A stretch of 64,000 nucleotides of DNA from Nocardia farcinica (GTDB lineage: Bacteria; Actinomycetota; Actinomycetes; Mycobacteriales; Mycobacteriaceae). Of this stretch, positions 16,639-26,847 are shown one piece after another; within the stretch, counting starts at the first letter, position 1, and every line of letters starts with the position of its first letter. The position numbers and the translations under genes are program-made. The notes under the pieces were generated by a model that saw only the letters and a list, made by a program, of their open reading frames with translations, was not told the origin of the DNA and did not search any database. The stretch is taken from positions 1,860,001-1,924,000 of the forward strand of contig NZ_LN868939.1 in NCBI RefSeq assembly GCF_001182745.1, in the 5' to 3' direction.

Positions 16639-18447
16639 TCAGGATCGGGGCTTGCGTCGCTCCGGTCGTTTGCCCGCGTCCCGGTCGCGCCGCGGCCCGC
16701 GGCTGAACGCGCGCTGCGCGGGCGGTCCCTGGTCCAGCTGCAACTGGATGAGGACGCCGCTGATCCTGGTGCGCCGCAACGCCTCCAGCGTTTCGGGGGG
16801 CAGCTGCGCGGGCAGCTCGACCAGGCTGTGGTCGGGCCGGATGCTGATGTGCCCGAAATCGCTGCGCCGCAGGCCACCCTCGTTGGCGATGGCGCCGACG
16901 ATCGCGCCCGGCACCACCCGGTGCCGCTTGCCGACGCTGATCCGGTAGGTGGCCAGTTCGGTGCCGGTGGCCCGATGGTGCGAGCCGCCGCCGCGTTCCT
17001 CGTCGAACCGCCGGGCCGGCCGCTCCCGCGGAACACGTTCGCGCCGTTCGGGTTCCGGTTCGGCCTCCATGAAGAAGTTGTCGCCGTCGTAGGAGCCCAC
17101 GGCCAGCGCGGCCGCGATGTCGACGAGCGGAATGTTGTGCTCGCGCTCGTAGTCCTCGATGAGCTTGCGGAACAGCGGCAGGTTCGCCGAGGACAGATTC
17201 TCGGTGATGGCGTCGCCGAACTTGCTGACCCGCTGCGCGTTCACGTCCTCCACGCTGGGCAGCTGCATCTCCTCGAGCGGATGCCGGGTGGCGCGCTCGA
17301 TGGCCTTGAGCAGATGCCGCTCGCGCGGGGCGACGAACAGCAACGCCTGCCCGCTGCGCCCGGCGCGGCCGGTGCGGCCGATGCGGTGCACGTACGACTC
17401 GGTGTCGTGCGGGATGTCGTAGTTGACCACGTGCGAGATGCGGTCGACGTCCAGGCCCCGCGCGGCGACGTCGGTGGCGACCAGGATGTCCAGCGCGCCG
17501 GACTTGAGCTGGCCGATGGTGCGCTCGCGCTGGTTCTGCGCGATGTCGCCGTTGATGGCCGCCGCGGAGAATCCGCGGGCGCGCAGCTTCTCGGCGAGTT
17601 CCTCGGTGCCCTGCTTGGTGCGGACGAAGATGATCATCGCCTCGAACGGCTCCACCTCGAGCACCCGGGTGAGCGCGTCGAGTTTTCGCTGATGCGACAC
17701 CTGCACCCAGCGCTGGGTGATGTTGGTGTTGGTCTGGGTCTTGGCCTTGACGGTGATCTCGACCGGCTCGCGCAGGTACTGCTTGGAGATCTTCCGGATC
17801 GCCGCGGGCATGGTGGCCGAGAACAGCGCCACCTGCTTCTCGCGCGGGGTGTCGGCGAGGATGCGCTCGACGTCTTCCTGGAAGCCCATCTTCAGCATCT
17901 CGTCGGCCTCGTCCAGCACCAGGTACTGCAGCTGGGACAGGTCGAGGGTGCCCTTCTCCAGGTGATCGATCACCCGGCCGGGCGTACCGACCACGACGTG
18001 CGCGCCGCGGCGCAGCCCGGACAGCTGCACGCCGTAGCTCTGGCCGCCGTAGATCGGCAGCACATGCAGACCGGGCATGTGCGCGGCGTAGCGGCCGAAC
18101 GCCTCGGCGACCTGGATGGCCAGTTCCCGGGTCGGTGCGAGCACGAGCGCGCGCGGCTGCCTGCCGGTCACTTCGAGGCCCATCAGGATGGGGATGGCGA
18201 ACGCGGCGGTCTTACCGGTGCCGGTCTGCGCCAGGCCGACGACGTCGGCGCCGTCGAGCAGTGGGGGAATGGTCGCCGCCTGGATCGGCGAGGGGGATTC
18301 GTAACCGACATCGGCGATCGCCCGCAGGATGCGGTCATCGATGCCCAAGTCGGCGAAGGACGGGCCGGCCGAGCCGGAACCGGATTCGGCTCCGCCCGAG
18401 TCCCTGTCGTCGTCGCCAGGAACGCTGTCGACCTGATTGGTGCTCAT
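16639..18447 (-). CDS. deaD: DEAD-box ATP-dependent RNA helicase DeaD/CsdA
   Basis: A 602-residue DEAD-box protein. Motifs: Q-motif region SPSPIQAATIPPL, I AQTGTGKT (about 73), Ia APTRELA, Ib TPGRVIDHL, II VLDEADEM (about 178), III SATM, IV IIFVRTKQ, V ATDVAARGLDVD and VI HRIGRTGRAGRSG. The C-terminus carries a DbpA-type RNA-binding domain (YRISVGKRHRVVPGAIVGAIANEGGLRRSDFGHI) and a basic Arg/Lys-rich tail. Family members unwind structured RNA in ribosome assembly and cold adaptation. The start ATG has TAAACT 8 nt upstream, with no ribosome-binding site. Confidence 0.95.
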   Translation of the reverse strand: MSTNQVDSVPGDDDRDSGGAESGSGSAGPSFADLGIDDRILRAIADVGYESPSPIQAATIPPLLDGADVVGLAQTGTGKTAAFAIPILMGLEVTGRQPRALVLAPTRELAIQVAEAFGRYAAHMPGLHVLPIYGGQSYGVQLSGLRRGAHVVVGTPGRVIDHLEKGTLDLSQLQYLVLDEADEMLKMGFQEDVERILADTPREKQVALFSATMPAAIRKISKQYLREPVEITVKAKTQTNTNITQRWVQVSHQRKLDALTRVLEVEPFEAMIIFVRTKQGTEELAEKLRARGFSAAAINGDIAQNQRERTIGQLKSGALDILVATDVAARGLDVDRISHVVNYDIPHDTESYVHRIGRTGRAGRSGQALLFVAPRERHLLKAIERATRHPLEEMQLPSVEDVNAQRVSKFGDAITENLSSANLPLFRKLIEDYEREHNIPLVDIAAALAVGSYDGDNFFMEAEPEPERRERVPRERPARRFDEERGGGSHHRATGTELATYRISVGKRHRVVPGAIVGAIANEGGLRRSDFGHISIRPDHSLVELPAQLPPETLEALRRTRISGVLIQLQLDQGPPAQRAFSRGPRRDRDAGKRPERRKPRS

Positions 18448-18455
18448 TGACCAGG

Positions 18456-18461
18456 AGTTTA
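18456..18461 (-). promoter_or_regulatory. -10 TAAACT upstream of deaD
   Basis: Minus-strand TAAACT ends 8 nt before the deaD ATG at 18447, consistent with a very short or absent leader. Confidence 0.4.
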
Positions 18462-18496
18462 CTGCCTGCCGGTGGCCTCCCGGGTCACCGGGCCAA

Positions 18497-18502
18497 TACG
18501 GT
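18497..18502 (+). promoter_or_regulatory. -10 TACGGT, leaderless promoter for the nitrilase-family gene
   Basis: TACGGT ends 7 nt before the ATG at 18510. There is no ribosome-binding site before that ATG. The divergent deaD promoter is about 40 bp away. Confidence 0.4.
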
Positions 18503-18509
18503 GAGACCT

Positions 18510-19364
18510 ATGCAACTCGAGCACGGTGCGCAGAAACGGGACCGGCGCGAGCCGGCGGTGGAGATCGCGGTCGTCCAGTTCACCCCGGGCGTCGAGCCCG
18601 CGGCGAACCTCGCGACGCTGCGCGAGCACGTCGAGGAGGCCGCGCGCCACGGCGCCCGGGTGGTGATCGCCCCGGAGTACGCGATGTACGCGGTGCGCAA
18701 GCTCGACGAGCGGGTGGTGGCCGTCGCCCAGCCGCTGGACGGGCCGTTCGCCACCGGACTGGCCGACCTCGCCCGCGATGCCGGGGTGTACCTGGTGGCG
18801 GGCATGGTGGAGACCGGCGAGCCGGGCGAGGAGCGCATCCGCAACACCCTCGTGGTGACCGGTCCGGCGGGCGAGCGGATCGCGATCTACCGGAAGGTGC
18901 ACCTCTACGACGCGTTCGGGCATCGCGAGTCCGACGTCATCGAAGCGGGCCCGATCACCGAGCCCGCGCTGTTCACCGTCGACGGCGTCACCATCGGCTT
19001 GCAGACCTGTTTCGATCTGCGGTTCCCGGAGGGTTTCCGGCGCATCGCCGCGGCGGGTGCGCACGTGCTGGCCGTGCCCGCGCAGTGGATTCCCGGACCG
19101 GCCAAGGTCGACCAGTGGACCACGCTGCTGCGGGCCAGGGCGATCGAGAACACCGTCTACGTCGCCGCCGCCGACCAGGCCGCCCCGCTCGGCTCGGGCG
19201 CGTCGATGATCGTCGACCCGGCGGGCGCGGTGCTGGCCGAACTCGGCGACGCACCGGGGGTGCTCACCGCCACCGTCGACCTGGAGCACCTGGCCGCGGT
19301 GCGTACCCGCAACCCGAGCCTGGCGCTGCGCCGATTCGCGGTCACCGCGCGCGCAGCGGAGTAG
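18510..19364 (+). CDS. Carbon-nitrogen hydrolase (nitrilase superfamily amidase)
   Basis: A 284-residue protein with the complete nitrilase-superfamily triad: Glu in VVIAPEYAMY (about 57), Lys in IYRKVHLYD (about 129) and Cys in LQTCFDLRFPE (about 168). Such enzymes hydrolyse amides or nitriles in the cytoplasm; the substrate is not predictable, and deaminated-glutathione-type or omega-amidases are among the relatives. Followed after 13 nt by the phosphoribosyltransferase gene, probably co-transcribed. Confidence 0.9.
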   Translation: MQLEHGAQKRDRREPAVEIAVVQFTPGVEPAANLATLREHVEEAARHGARVVIAPEYAMYAVRKLDERVVAVAQPLDGPFATGLADLARDAGVYLVAGMVETGEPGEERIRNTLVVTGPAGERIAIYRKVHLYDAFGHRESDVIEAGPITEPALFTVDGVTIGLQTCFDLRFPEGFRRIAAAGAHVLAVPAQWIPGPAKVDQWTTLLRARAIENTVYVAAADQAAPLGSGASMIVDPAGAVLAELGDAPGVLTATVDLEHLAAVRTRNPSLALRRFAVTARAAE

Positions 19365-19377
19365 CGTTCGAGGGGAG

Positions 19378-19998
19378 ATGAGCTACGCCGATCGCACCGC
19401 GGCCGGTCGGGTGCTGGCCGCCGAACTCGAGCACCTGCGCGAGGCGGTCCCGCTGGTGCTCGGGTTGCCCCGCGGCGGTGTGCCGGTGGCGGCGGCGGTG
19501 CGGGCGGCGCTCGGCGGCGATCTGGACATCCTGCTGGTCCGCAAGCTCGGGGTGCCCTGGCAGCCGGAGTTGGCGATGGGCGCGCTCGGCGAAGGCGGCA
19601 TCCGGGTTCTCAACGACGATGTGCTGTACCACACCGGGGTGCGACCCGGTCAGCTCGCCGAGGTCGAACGGGCCGAGACCGCGGAACTCGCGCGGCGTGC
19701 CCGCGCATGGCGCGGCGACCGCGAGCCGCTGTCGACGACCGGCCGCACGGTGATCGTCGTCGACGACGGCATGGCCACCGGGGCCACCGTGGCGGCGGCC
19801 TGCCGGGTGGTGCGCTCGCACCGGCCGCGGCGGCTGGTGGTGGCGGTGCCGGTGTCCTCGGCGGAGGCGCTGGCCCGGGTGTCCGTGGAGGCCGACGAGG
19901 TCGTGTGCCCGTGGGTGCCGGAGGACCTGGGCGGGGTCGGGGCCGCCTACCGGGATTTCCATCAACTCGCCGACACCGAGGTCACCGCGTTGCTGTAG
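19378..19998 (+). CDS. Phosphoribosyltransferase family protein
   Basis: A 206-residue type I phosphoribosyltransferase. The PRPP-binding motif VIVVDDGMATGAT is near residue 122-134, and the N-terminal LGLPRGGVPVAAAVRAAL and LLVRKLGVPWQPELAMGAL segments match the stand-alone family found widely in actinobacteria. The nucleobase or other acceptor is unknown. GAGGGGAG lies directly upstream of the ATG. Confidence 0.9.
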   Translation: MSYADRTAAGRVLAAELEHLREAVPLVLGLPRGGVPVAAAVRAALGGDLDILLVRKLGVPWQPELAMGALGEGGIRVLNDDVLYHTGVRPGQLAEVERAETAELARRARAWRGDREPLSTTGRTVIVVDDGMATGATVAAACRVVRSHRPRRLVVAVPVSSAEALARVSVEADEVVCPWVPEDLGGVGAAYRDFHQLADTEVTALL

Positions 19999-20002
19999 CC
20001 GA

Positions 20003-20842
20003 TCACCACTGTTCGGCGCGGGCGGCCGCCTGCTCGGCCGCATCCACCATCGGCCGCAGCTGGGCCGCGAACGTCTCCGCGGTGACCGGGGTGACGTGCA
20101 CGTCCGTGCCGGTGCGCACCGCGTACCGGCCGTCGCCGTCGACGTCGATCCAGCACAGCACCCCGAACGGCCGCAGCCGGTCGCCCCGGCGGGCCGACAC
20201 CACGATCTGCCCGATGCCCCGGCGCGGGCGGTTGAGCAGGCGGCGGATGCGAGCCGGGGTCGTCGGTCCCGAGACCGGCACGGTCACCAGGTCGCGGCTG
20301 TCCTCCTTGACCCGCGCGAGCGGTGCGCCGAGCCGCTCACCCGTGCCCGGGCGGTTCTCCGGCAGCACCGAGACCACGCGGGCGGCCAGGTTCGCCGGAC
20401 CGCCGACGTAGAGCCGTACCGCACCGCCGCGGGTCGCGTCCGGGCCGGGCCGCTGGGCCGCCACGACGGCGACATTCCCGGAGGCCGCGCCGAGTACGCG
20501 CACGGGCCTGGTCTCGCCTGCGGCGACCGGTGCGGGCTCGTCGGACACCGGCGCGATGGCGGGCGGCCAGTGCTCGGGCTCGGGCCCGGCGGCCCCGGCG
20601 TCGCCGGTGCCGTGCTCGCCGTAGACCTCCACCAGCACCGTGGGCCGGGCCAGCACGCGCAGCGCCGCCGCCATGTCGGCATCCACCACCCGGTCGCACC
20701 ACCGCGCCAGTTCGGCCTGCCGCGCGGCGTGCTCGGCGGCATCGCCCGCCGCGGATCGCACCGCCAGCGGATACGGAATGCGGTCGCCGTCCGCCCGCGC
20801 CCACGCCGCGGCGAACTCGTCGGGGGCCAGCGTCCAGTTCAC
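20003..20842 (-). CDS. EspG-like ESX secretion-associated chaperone
   Basis: About 279 residues beginning VNWTLAPDEFAAAWARADGDRIPYPL, which matches the EspG family opening (W-x-L-x-P-x-E-F ... P-Y-P-L). It ends with GDGRYAVRTGTDVHVTPVTAETFAAQL. EspG proteins bind PE/PPE substrates in the cytoplasm and guide them to type VII secretion systems. GTG at 20842 is chosen because it overlaps the stop of the PPE-like gene by 4 nt (GTGA) and follows GAGCGGGA; an ATG at 20857 is also in frame. Last gene of a three-gene coupled unit. Confidence 0.8.
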   Translation of the reverse strand: MNWTLAPDEFAAAWARADGDRIPYPLAVRSAAGDAAEHAARQAELARWCDRVVDADMAAALRVLARPTVLVEVYGEHGTGDAGAAGPEPEHWPPAIAPVSDEPAPVAAGETRPVRVLGAASGNVAVVAAQRPGPDATRGGAVRLYVGGPANLAARVVSVLPENRPGTGERLGAPLARVKEDSRDLVTVPVSGPTTPARIRRLLNRPRRGIGQIVVSARRGDRLRPFGVLCWIDVDGDGRYAVRTGTDVHVTPVTAETFAAQLRPMVDAAEQAAARAEQW

Positions 20843-22227
20843 TCCCGCTCGGTCCATTCGCCGACCACCGGCGGCGCCGCCGGATCCAGTTCCCCGATCA
20901 GCGCGTCGGCGTCCGGCTCGCCGGACGGTTCGTCACCGAAGTCGAAGTCGTCGTCCTCCCAGCGGAATTCGTCGTCGTCCTCGCGGTCGTCGTCTCGCTC
21001 GGCCCGCGCGGCGGTGGCCGCCACCGACGAGCCGGTGCGCGCGGTGTCACCGGCCGCCAGCGCCGCACCACCGATGAGGCCGCCGATGGCGCCCGCGCCC
21101 GCGCCGGTCACCTGCTCGGAGGTGCGCTCGTGCTCGCGCGCGGTGGACGGTTCGCCGCCCGGCGCCGTCCCGGTCGCGGTGGAGCCGGTGACGTGCCCGG
21201 TCGCCGCGGTGCCGGCTGCGCCGGTCGACGAGGTGGAGTGGTCGTCGCGTTTGCGCCGTGTGGCGGCGGGTCCGGCCCCGGCGGGGACGGCGGTCGCGCC
21301 GGGCGTGGTCGCCTCGGCACCGGTCGGCGGCCGCTGGGGCGTCACGCCGGTGGGCGTTACCGGGGCGGTCGGGGCAGAGACGGCAGCCGCTGCCGTGGAC
21401 GTGCTGGTCGTCGTCGCGGGAGCGCCGCCGCCGGCGGTGACGGAACCCGGGACGGGAACACCGGCGCCGGTCGGCTGCGTGGACGTGGCGGGACCGGGGG
21501 TGGCCGGTGCGGGCGGCGCGGACTGGGCCGGCCGGTCGCCGCCGGTCGCCGTCGTCCCGGTGAGCGACTGCGCGGTGACACTCTCGCCGCCGGTCGCGGT
21601 GTGGCTCGGCGCCCCCGCGGAGGGCGCCGCCACCGGCACACCGGGCAACCCGGTGTCGGCGTCGTCCGGGAAGGCGGGCACAACGGTGCCGCTCGCCAGG
21701 AACGCCCCGGTGTAGATGGTGTCCATCACCCGCACGACGTCCTGCCGGTCGTTCTCCGCGGCCTTCTGGGTGGCGATGTTGGCGGTCGCCTGGGCGGGAT
21801 CGAGCAGCGCGGCCGCGAGGTCCGGACGCGCGCGGGCGGGCTCCCCGACGGCCGAGCGCAGCGTCTCCGCCGCCTCGGCGGCCGCGGTGAGCCGCTGGGC
21901 CACCGCACCGAACACGTCGGCGAGCTGCTGGCCACGCTGTTCGAAGGCGAGCACCGCGGCGGCCGCGGTCTCGGCGGCCGCGCCGCGCCAGCCGTCGGCG
22001 ATCGCGGCGCGGATCTCGGTGTGCGCCTGCGCCACCGCCTCGCCCAGCCCGGTAGCGCTCGCCTGCCAGGCCTGCCCGCCCGCGTTCAGCACCGCCGGGT
22101 CGAGCAGTTGCACCTTGCGGTGGATCTCGTCGTGCTCGAGGCTGTCGAACACCTCGGCCCGCGGCGCGTACGCCGGATCGGTGCGGGTGTGCGGGGCGCG
22201 GTGCGCCTGGTAGGGGAGTTCACGCAC
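20839..22227 (-). CDS. PPE-like ESX substrate protein with disordered acidic C-terminus
   Basis: A 462-residue protein. Residues 1-160 are helical with a W-x-G turn (DGWRGAAA) and heptad-like Ala/Glu helices, the layout of WXG100/PPE-like secreted proteins. From about 190 to 390 it is Thr/Ala/Pro/Gly-rich and low-complexity, followed by a Gly/Ala segment (AGAGAIGGLIGGAALAAGD) and a strongly acidic tail (DDDREDDDEFRWEDDD). The GTG start at 22227 overlaps the upstream stop by 8 nt. Neighbours are EspC-like and EspG-like genes, supporting an ESX link. No ESX core gene (EccB, EccC, EccD, MycP) is in the window. Confidence 0.75.
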   Translation of the reverse strand: MRELPYQAHRAPHTRTDPAYAPRAEVFDSLEHDEIHRKVQLLDPAVLNAGGQAWQASATGLGEAVAQAHTEIRAAIADGWRGAAAETAAAAVLAFEQRGQQLADVFGAVAQRLTAAAEAAETLRSAVGEPARARPDLAAALLDPAQATANIATQKAAENDRQDVVRVMDTIYTGAFLASGTVVPAFPDDADTGLPGVPVAAPSAGAPSHTATGGESVTAQSLTGTTATGGDRPAQSAPPAPATPGPATSTQPTGAGVPVPGSVTAGGGAPATTTSTSTAAAAVSAPTAPVTPTGVTPQRPPTGAEATTPGATAVPAGAGPAATRRKRDDHSTSSTGAAGTAATGHVTGSTATGTAPGGEPSTAREHERTSEQVTGAGAGAIGGLIGGAALAAGDTARTGSSVAATAARAERDDDREDDDEFRWEDDDFDFGDEPSGEPDADALIGELDPAAPPVVGEWTERE

Positions 22228-22618
22228 CGGCCACCGCCGGATGCTGCTGCGGCTCGGCCGGGTCCACCGCCCGCACGGCAGCGGCCAGTCCGGTGTCAGC
22301 GGCGGTGTAGGCGGCCGCGGCCGCGCGGAACACCGCCGCCAATTCCCGTGCGGCCGTGGCGTACTCGCGCAACTGCCGCAGCGCCGCACCGGCCTTGTCC
22401 TCGAACCCGCTGCGCAGCATCGCGCCCGAGTCGAAGCCGCCGAAGCCGGGCAGCGACCGGGCCGGGGCGAGCACGGCAAGCTGCGCCTCCACCTGCTCGG
22501 CCAACTGCTCGTAGCGGCGCGCGCACCGCTCGTGCGCGCCCTCGGCGATCAGTACACCGTCGATCCGGAGTGAGCCCTGCTCGGCCGCCTGGGCCAGGGC
22601 CGCAACCTGTGGCCGCAC
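22220..22618 (-). CDS. EspC-like small helical ESX-associated protein
   Basis: A 132-residue all-helical protein (MRPQVAALAQAAEQGSLRID ... ALRQLREYATAARELAAVF ... YTAADTGLAAAVRA). It resembles the EspC/WXG100-like ESX-associated proteins that pair with PPE-like partners. GTG is chosen because AAGGGGGA sits about 8 nt upstream. First gene of the coupled trio; its stop lies inside the start region of the PPE-like gene. Function by context. Confidence 0.7.
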   Translation of the reverse strand: MRPQVAALAQAAEQGSLRIDGVLIAEGAHERCARRYEQLAEQVEAQLAVLAPARSLPGFGGFDSGAMLRSGFEDKAGAALRQLREYATAARELAAVFRAAAAAYTAADTGLAAAVRAVDPAEPQQHPAVAGA

Positions 22619-22683
22619 CGCATCGTCCCCCTTACTTCGTCGTGCCGCCGCGCGGGTTCCCCCACGCCCCTCTCACGCCGGGA

Positions 22684-23466
22684 TCAGTGCCGTCGCCCCG
22701 ACCCCACGACCGCCTCCGCCGCCACGATCGCCCGCATCCACTCCGCGATGTCGGCGGCGACGCGCGCCTGCACGGGTTCGTGCAGCAGATCGTGCCCGGC
22801 CTCGGCGTACTCCCGCAAATCTACCGATTCGTGGCGTGCCGTCCAGCCCCGGATGCCCTCGACCGGCGCGCGCCGGTCCTCCACCCCGTGTACCGCCAGG
22901 ACCGGCAGCTGCGCGGGCAGCGGCGTTCCCGGCGCACCGGGTGCACCGCCGCCGAGCGCGCGGCGCGGCACGCCGGAGAGCACCAGCCCGGCCAGCCACG
23001 CCACCGGCAGGCTCGGTGTCAGCGGGTAGCTGGCCTCCACCGCGTTGAGATCGGATTCGCTGGTGGTGTCCGGCACCGCCGCGCCCAACATGCCCAGCGC
23101 GGTCACCGCCCCCAGCGAATGCCCCATCAGCAGCAGCGGGCGGTCGGGATGCGCGGCGTGCACCCGCTCCACCAGCGCGGTCGCGTCGGCCACCAGCTCG
23201 GCGAGGGTGCCCGGCTGCTCCGGATCGCCCTCGCTCAGGCCGTGTCCGGCGAAGTCCAGTCCCCACACCTCCACGTCGACGGCGCGCAGTGTCCTGGCGA
23301 ATCGGTGATAGTGCCCGCTGTGCTGACCGAGCCCGTGCAGCAGCACCGTGACCGCCAGGGGAGAGTCGACCGGCCACCGCCGATAGTGCATCCGGCCGCG
23401 CGCGCCGTCGAAGAAAACCATGCGTCGATAGTGCCAAAAGTTCTGCGCCTCAGGGTACTTCACCAT
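22684..23466 (-). CDS. Alpha/beta hydrolase, monoacylglycerol lipase-like
   Basis: A 260-residue hydrolase. Oxyanion and nucleophile motifs are LLHGLGQHSGHYHRFA (about 42-57) and MGHSLGAVTALG (about 113, Ser nucleophile). The acid is in HGVEDRRAPVEG and the His in YAEAGHDLLHE. HYRRWPVDSP and WGLDFAGHGLSEGDP resemble serine aminopeptidase S33/monoacylglycerol lipases. It probably hydrolyses lipid esters. Start uncertain: ATG at 23466 or ATG at 23421 (MVFFDGARGRMHYRRW); neither has a strong ribosome-binding site. Confidence 0.88.
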   Translation of the reverse strand: MVKYPEAQNFWHYRRMVFFDGARGRMHYRRWPVDSPLAVTVLLHGLGQHSGHYHRFARTLRAVDVEVWGLDFAGHGLSEGDPEQPGTLAELVADATALVERVHAAHPDRPLLLMGHSLGAVTALGMLGAAVPDTTSESDLNAVEASYPLTPSLPVAWLAGLVLSGVPRRALGGGAPGAPGTPLPAQLPVLAVHGVEDRRAPVEGIRGWTARHESVDLREYAEAGHDLLHEPVQARVAADIAEWMRAIVAAEAVVGSGRRH

Positions 23467-23532
23467 TTCGGCGCAGAACCGATTACACTCCAGCCCCGGT
23501 CACCGGGGTGACCGGCGGGTAACCACCGTTGA

Positions 23533-24243
23533 CTAGGCCGGAGCCGGTGCGGGGGCGGCCGGTGCCGGTGCGGGCAGCGGCGCGGGCTCGGCCGGAGCCG
23601 GCGGAGCGGGAGCGTCCGGGACAGTGAAAGTGCCCACAGTCGGGGTCATCACGCAGTGCGCGCCGGGGTAACCGATCACCCCCCACATCGAGGCGATGAC
23701 GGTGCCCGGTCCGCTGGCGACGGTCTTGGACAGCGACGGCAGCCCGTACTCGGTGCGGTCGTCGAGAGCGTCGATGCCGCTGCGCCCGTTGTTGACGTTC
23801 ACCCACGCCACCACCAGGCCGGAGGACAGGGGCGCGCCGGAGTGGGCGGGGGTCGCGCTGAACCGCAGCGTGCCCGGTTCGGGGTTGGCCGCCTGGTCGG
23901 GAGCGTTGCCGTAGGTGGTGGCCGCGGCGACGATCGTGGTGATCGGACCGTTGCTGCCGCACCCGAAGGTCGGCGCGGCGTAGGCGAACGGCGCCCATGC
24001 CCCCGCGATGTCGCGCAGCTGGGCCACGTCGACCAACTCGGTGTACTTCGCCAGCGCGCCGACGCCCTCGCGGGCGGTGGCGTCCTCGCCCGCGCGTTCG
24101 GTGAGCTGAGCGATCGCGGCGTCGACGACGCTGTCGGGCGCGGCGGTGTCCGGCACGGCGTTCGCGGGCGCGAGGGGGACGGCCGCGCCCAGGCCGATCG
24201 TGAGGGCGGCCGCCGCGGCGCGTGCGATGGTTCTGCCGTTCAC
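23533..24243 (-). CDS. Secreted protein of unknown function
   Basis: A 236-residue protein with a clear signal peptide: basic NGRTIAR, a hydrophobic AAAAALTIGLGAAV core and cleavage near ANAVPD (about residue 30). The mature part contains FGCGSNGPITTIVAAATT and a second Cys in GAHCVMTPTVG, possibly forming one disulphide. It ends in a Pro/Ala repeat tail of about 40 residues. GTG is chosen because GAGGAG lies 8 nt upstream. The family looks like conserved exported proteins of Corynebacteriales; I do not recognise a function. Divergent from the acyl-CoA dehydrogenase operon. Confidence 0.82.
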   Translation of the reverse strand: MNGRTIARAAAAALTIGLGAAVPLAPANAVPDTAAPDSVVDAAIAQLTERAGEDATAREGVGALAKYTELVDVAQLRDIAGAWAPFAYAAPTFGCGSNGPITTIVAAATTYGNAPDQAANPEPGTLRFSATPAHSGAPLSSGLVVAWVNVNNGRSGIDALDDRTEYGLPSLSKTVASGPGTVIASMWGVIGYPGAHCVMTPTVGTFTVPDAPAPPAPAEPAPLPAPAPAAPAPAPA

Positions 24244-24476
24244 CGATTGAACTCCTCGATAGATCTCTGGCTTGCCCGACCTTCGGTCGCAACGTACCAG
24301 CTGAGGGCCGGTGCCGCCGCGCCGGGCGCTGTCCTTTGTGTCCGATTGGCCCCGATCCGCGGAGCCATCGGTGGTGTCTTGCCCCATCGGGTACACGTGA
24401 TGTGATCCACTCGACAGTGCCGGATTACCGAGGGGTAGGTTCTACTCGGACGTACGAGACACAACGGGAGCTGCGT

Positions 24477-25649
<1,173 letters not shown>

Positions 25650-25658
25650 GGCCAGGTC

Positions 25659-26789
25659 ATGGATTTCGATCTCACCGATGAACAGGTCATGCTGCGCGAC
25701 ACCGTGCGCGATCTGCTGGCCCGCACCTACGACCCGGAGACCCGGCTGAAGGTGACCGACACCGAGCTGGGCTGGAGCCGCGACGTGTGGCGCCAGCTCG
25801 CCGAACTCGGGGTGCTCGGCCTCGGTTTCGCCGAGGAGTTCGGCGGCGCGGGCGCGACCGCGGTCGAGACGCTGGTGGTGCTCGAGGAGATCGGGCGCAG
25901 GCTCGCGCCCGAGCCACTGCTGGACGCGGTCGTGGTACCCGGCACCCTGGTGGCGACTCTCGGCACCGACGCCCAGCGCGCGCAGATCCTGCCCGCCGTC
26001 GCGGGCGGGGAACAGCTGCTGGCCTTCGCGCACGACGAGCCCGGGGTGCGCTGGCCCGCCACCGACCTGTCGACCCGGGCCGAACAGTCCGGCGACGGCT
26101 ACACGCTGACCGGTGTGAAGAACCCGGTGCCGCACGGTGATTGCGCCGATCGCGTGATCGTCAGCGCGGTGCTGCCCGGCGGCGGCGTCGGTCTGTTCCT
26201 CGTCGCGCCCGACGGCGCGGGCGTCACCAGGACGGCCTACCGCACCGTCGACAGCCGTCGCGGCGCGCAGTTCGAATTCGCGTCCGCGCCCGCCGAACTG
26301 CTCGGCGAGCCGGGCGCCGACGCGGCCGCCGCGATCCGCGAGGCGCTGGGGTACGCGCACGCGGGGTTGTGTGCCGAATCGGTCGGCGCGATGGCGGAGG
26401 CGCTGCGGCTGACCACCGAATACCTCGGCACCCGTAAGCAGTTCGGCGTCACGCTGTCGAAGTTCCAGACCCTGACCCAGCGGGCGGCGAACATGTACGT
26501 CTCGCTGGAGCTGGCGCGCAGCATGAGCCTGTACCTCACCGCGGCGGTCGCCGACGGGGTGGTCGACCCGGTGATCATCTCCCGCGCCCGGCTCCAGGTG
26601 GCCAAGGCCGCCCGCCACGTCGGGCAGGAGGCGATCCAGATGCACGGCGGTATCGGCGTCACCGCCGAGTACCCGGTCGGCCACTACGTCGCCCGGCTCA
26701 CCGCGATCGGTCGCACGCTCGGCGGCGAGCTCGAGCATCTGACCGTGCTGCGGACGGCGACCAGCGGATACGACCTGGTCGAGCTTTAG
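25659..26789 (+). CDS. Acyl-CoA dehydrogenase, subunit 2 of an adjacent pair
   Basis: A 376-residue acyl-CoA dehydrogenase with a weaker family fit: LGLGFAEEFGGAGATAVETLVVLEEIG (about 48-75), then a divergent middle domain and RKQFGVTLSKFQTLTQRAANMYVSLELARSM (about 262-290). The C-terminus is QMHGGIGVTAEYPVGHYVARLTAI, where the partner has YGGSNE. The two unlike subunits probably share one active site and one FAD, as in FadE28/FadE29-type complexes; this is inference from adjacency and asymmetry. Confidence 0.9.
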   Translation: MDFDLTDEQVMLRDTVRDLLARTYDPETRLKVTDTELGWSRDVWRQLAELGVLGLGFAEEFGGAGATAVETLVVLEEIGRRLAPEPLLDAVVVPGTLVATLGTDAQRAQILPAVAGGEQLLAFAHDEPGVRWPATDLSTRAEQSGDGYTLTGVKNPVPHGDCADRVIVSAVLPGGGVGLFLVAPDGAGVTRTAYRTVDSRRGAQFEFASAPAELLGEPGADAAAAIREALGYAHAGLCAESVGAMAEALRLTTEYLGTRKQFGVTLSKFQTLTQRAANMYVSLELARSMSLYLTAAVADGVVDPVIISRARLQVAKAARHVGQEAIQMHGGIGVTAEYPVGHYVARLTAIGRTLGGELEHLTVLRTATSGYDLVEL

Positions 26790-26847
26790 CGGCGGGCGAT
26801 CCGGGCGGCGGTGCGCGCGAGCGTGCCGCCGCCCGTCGCGTGTCCGG

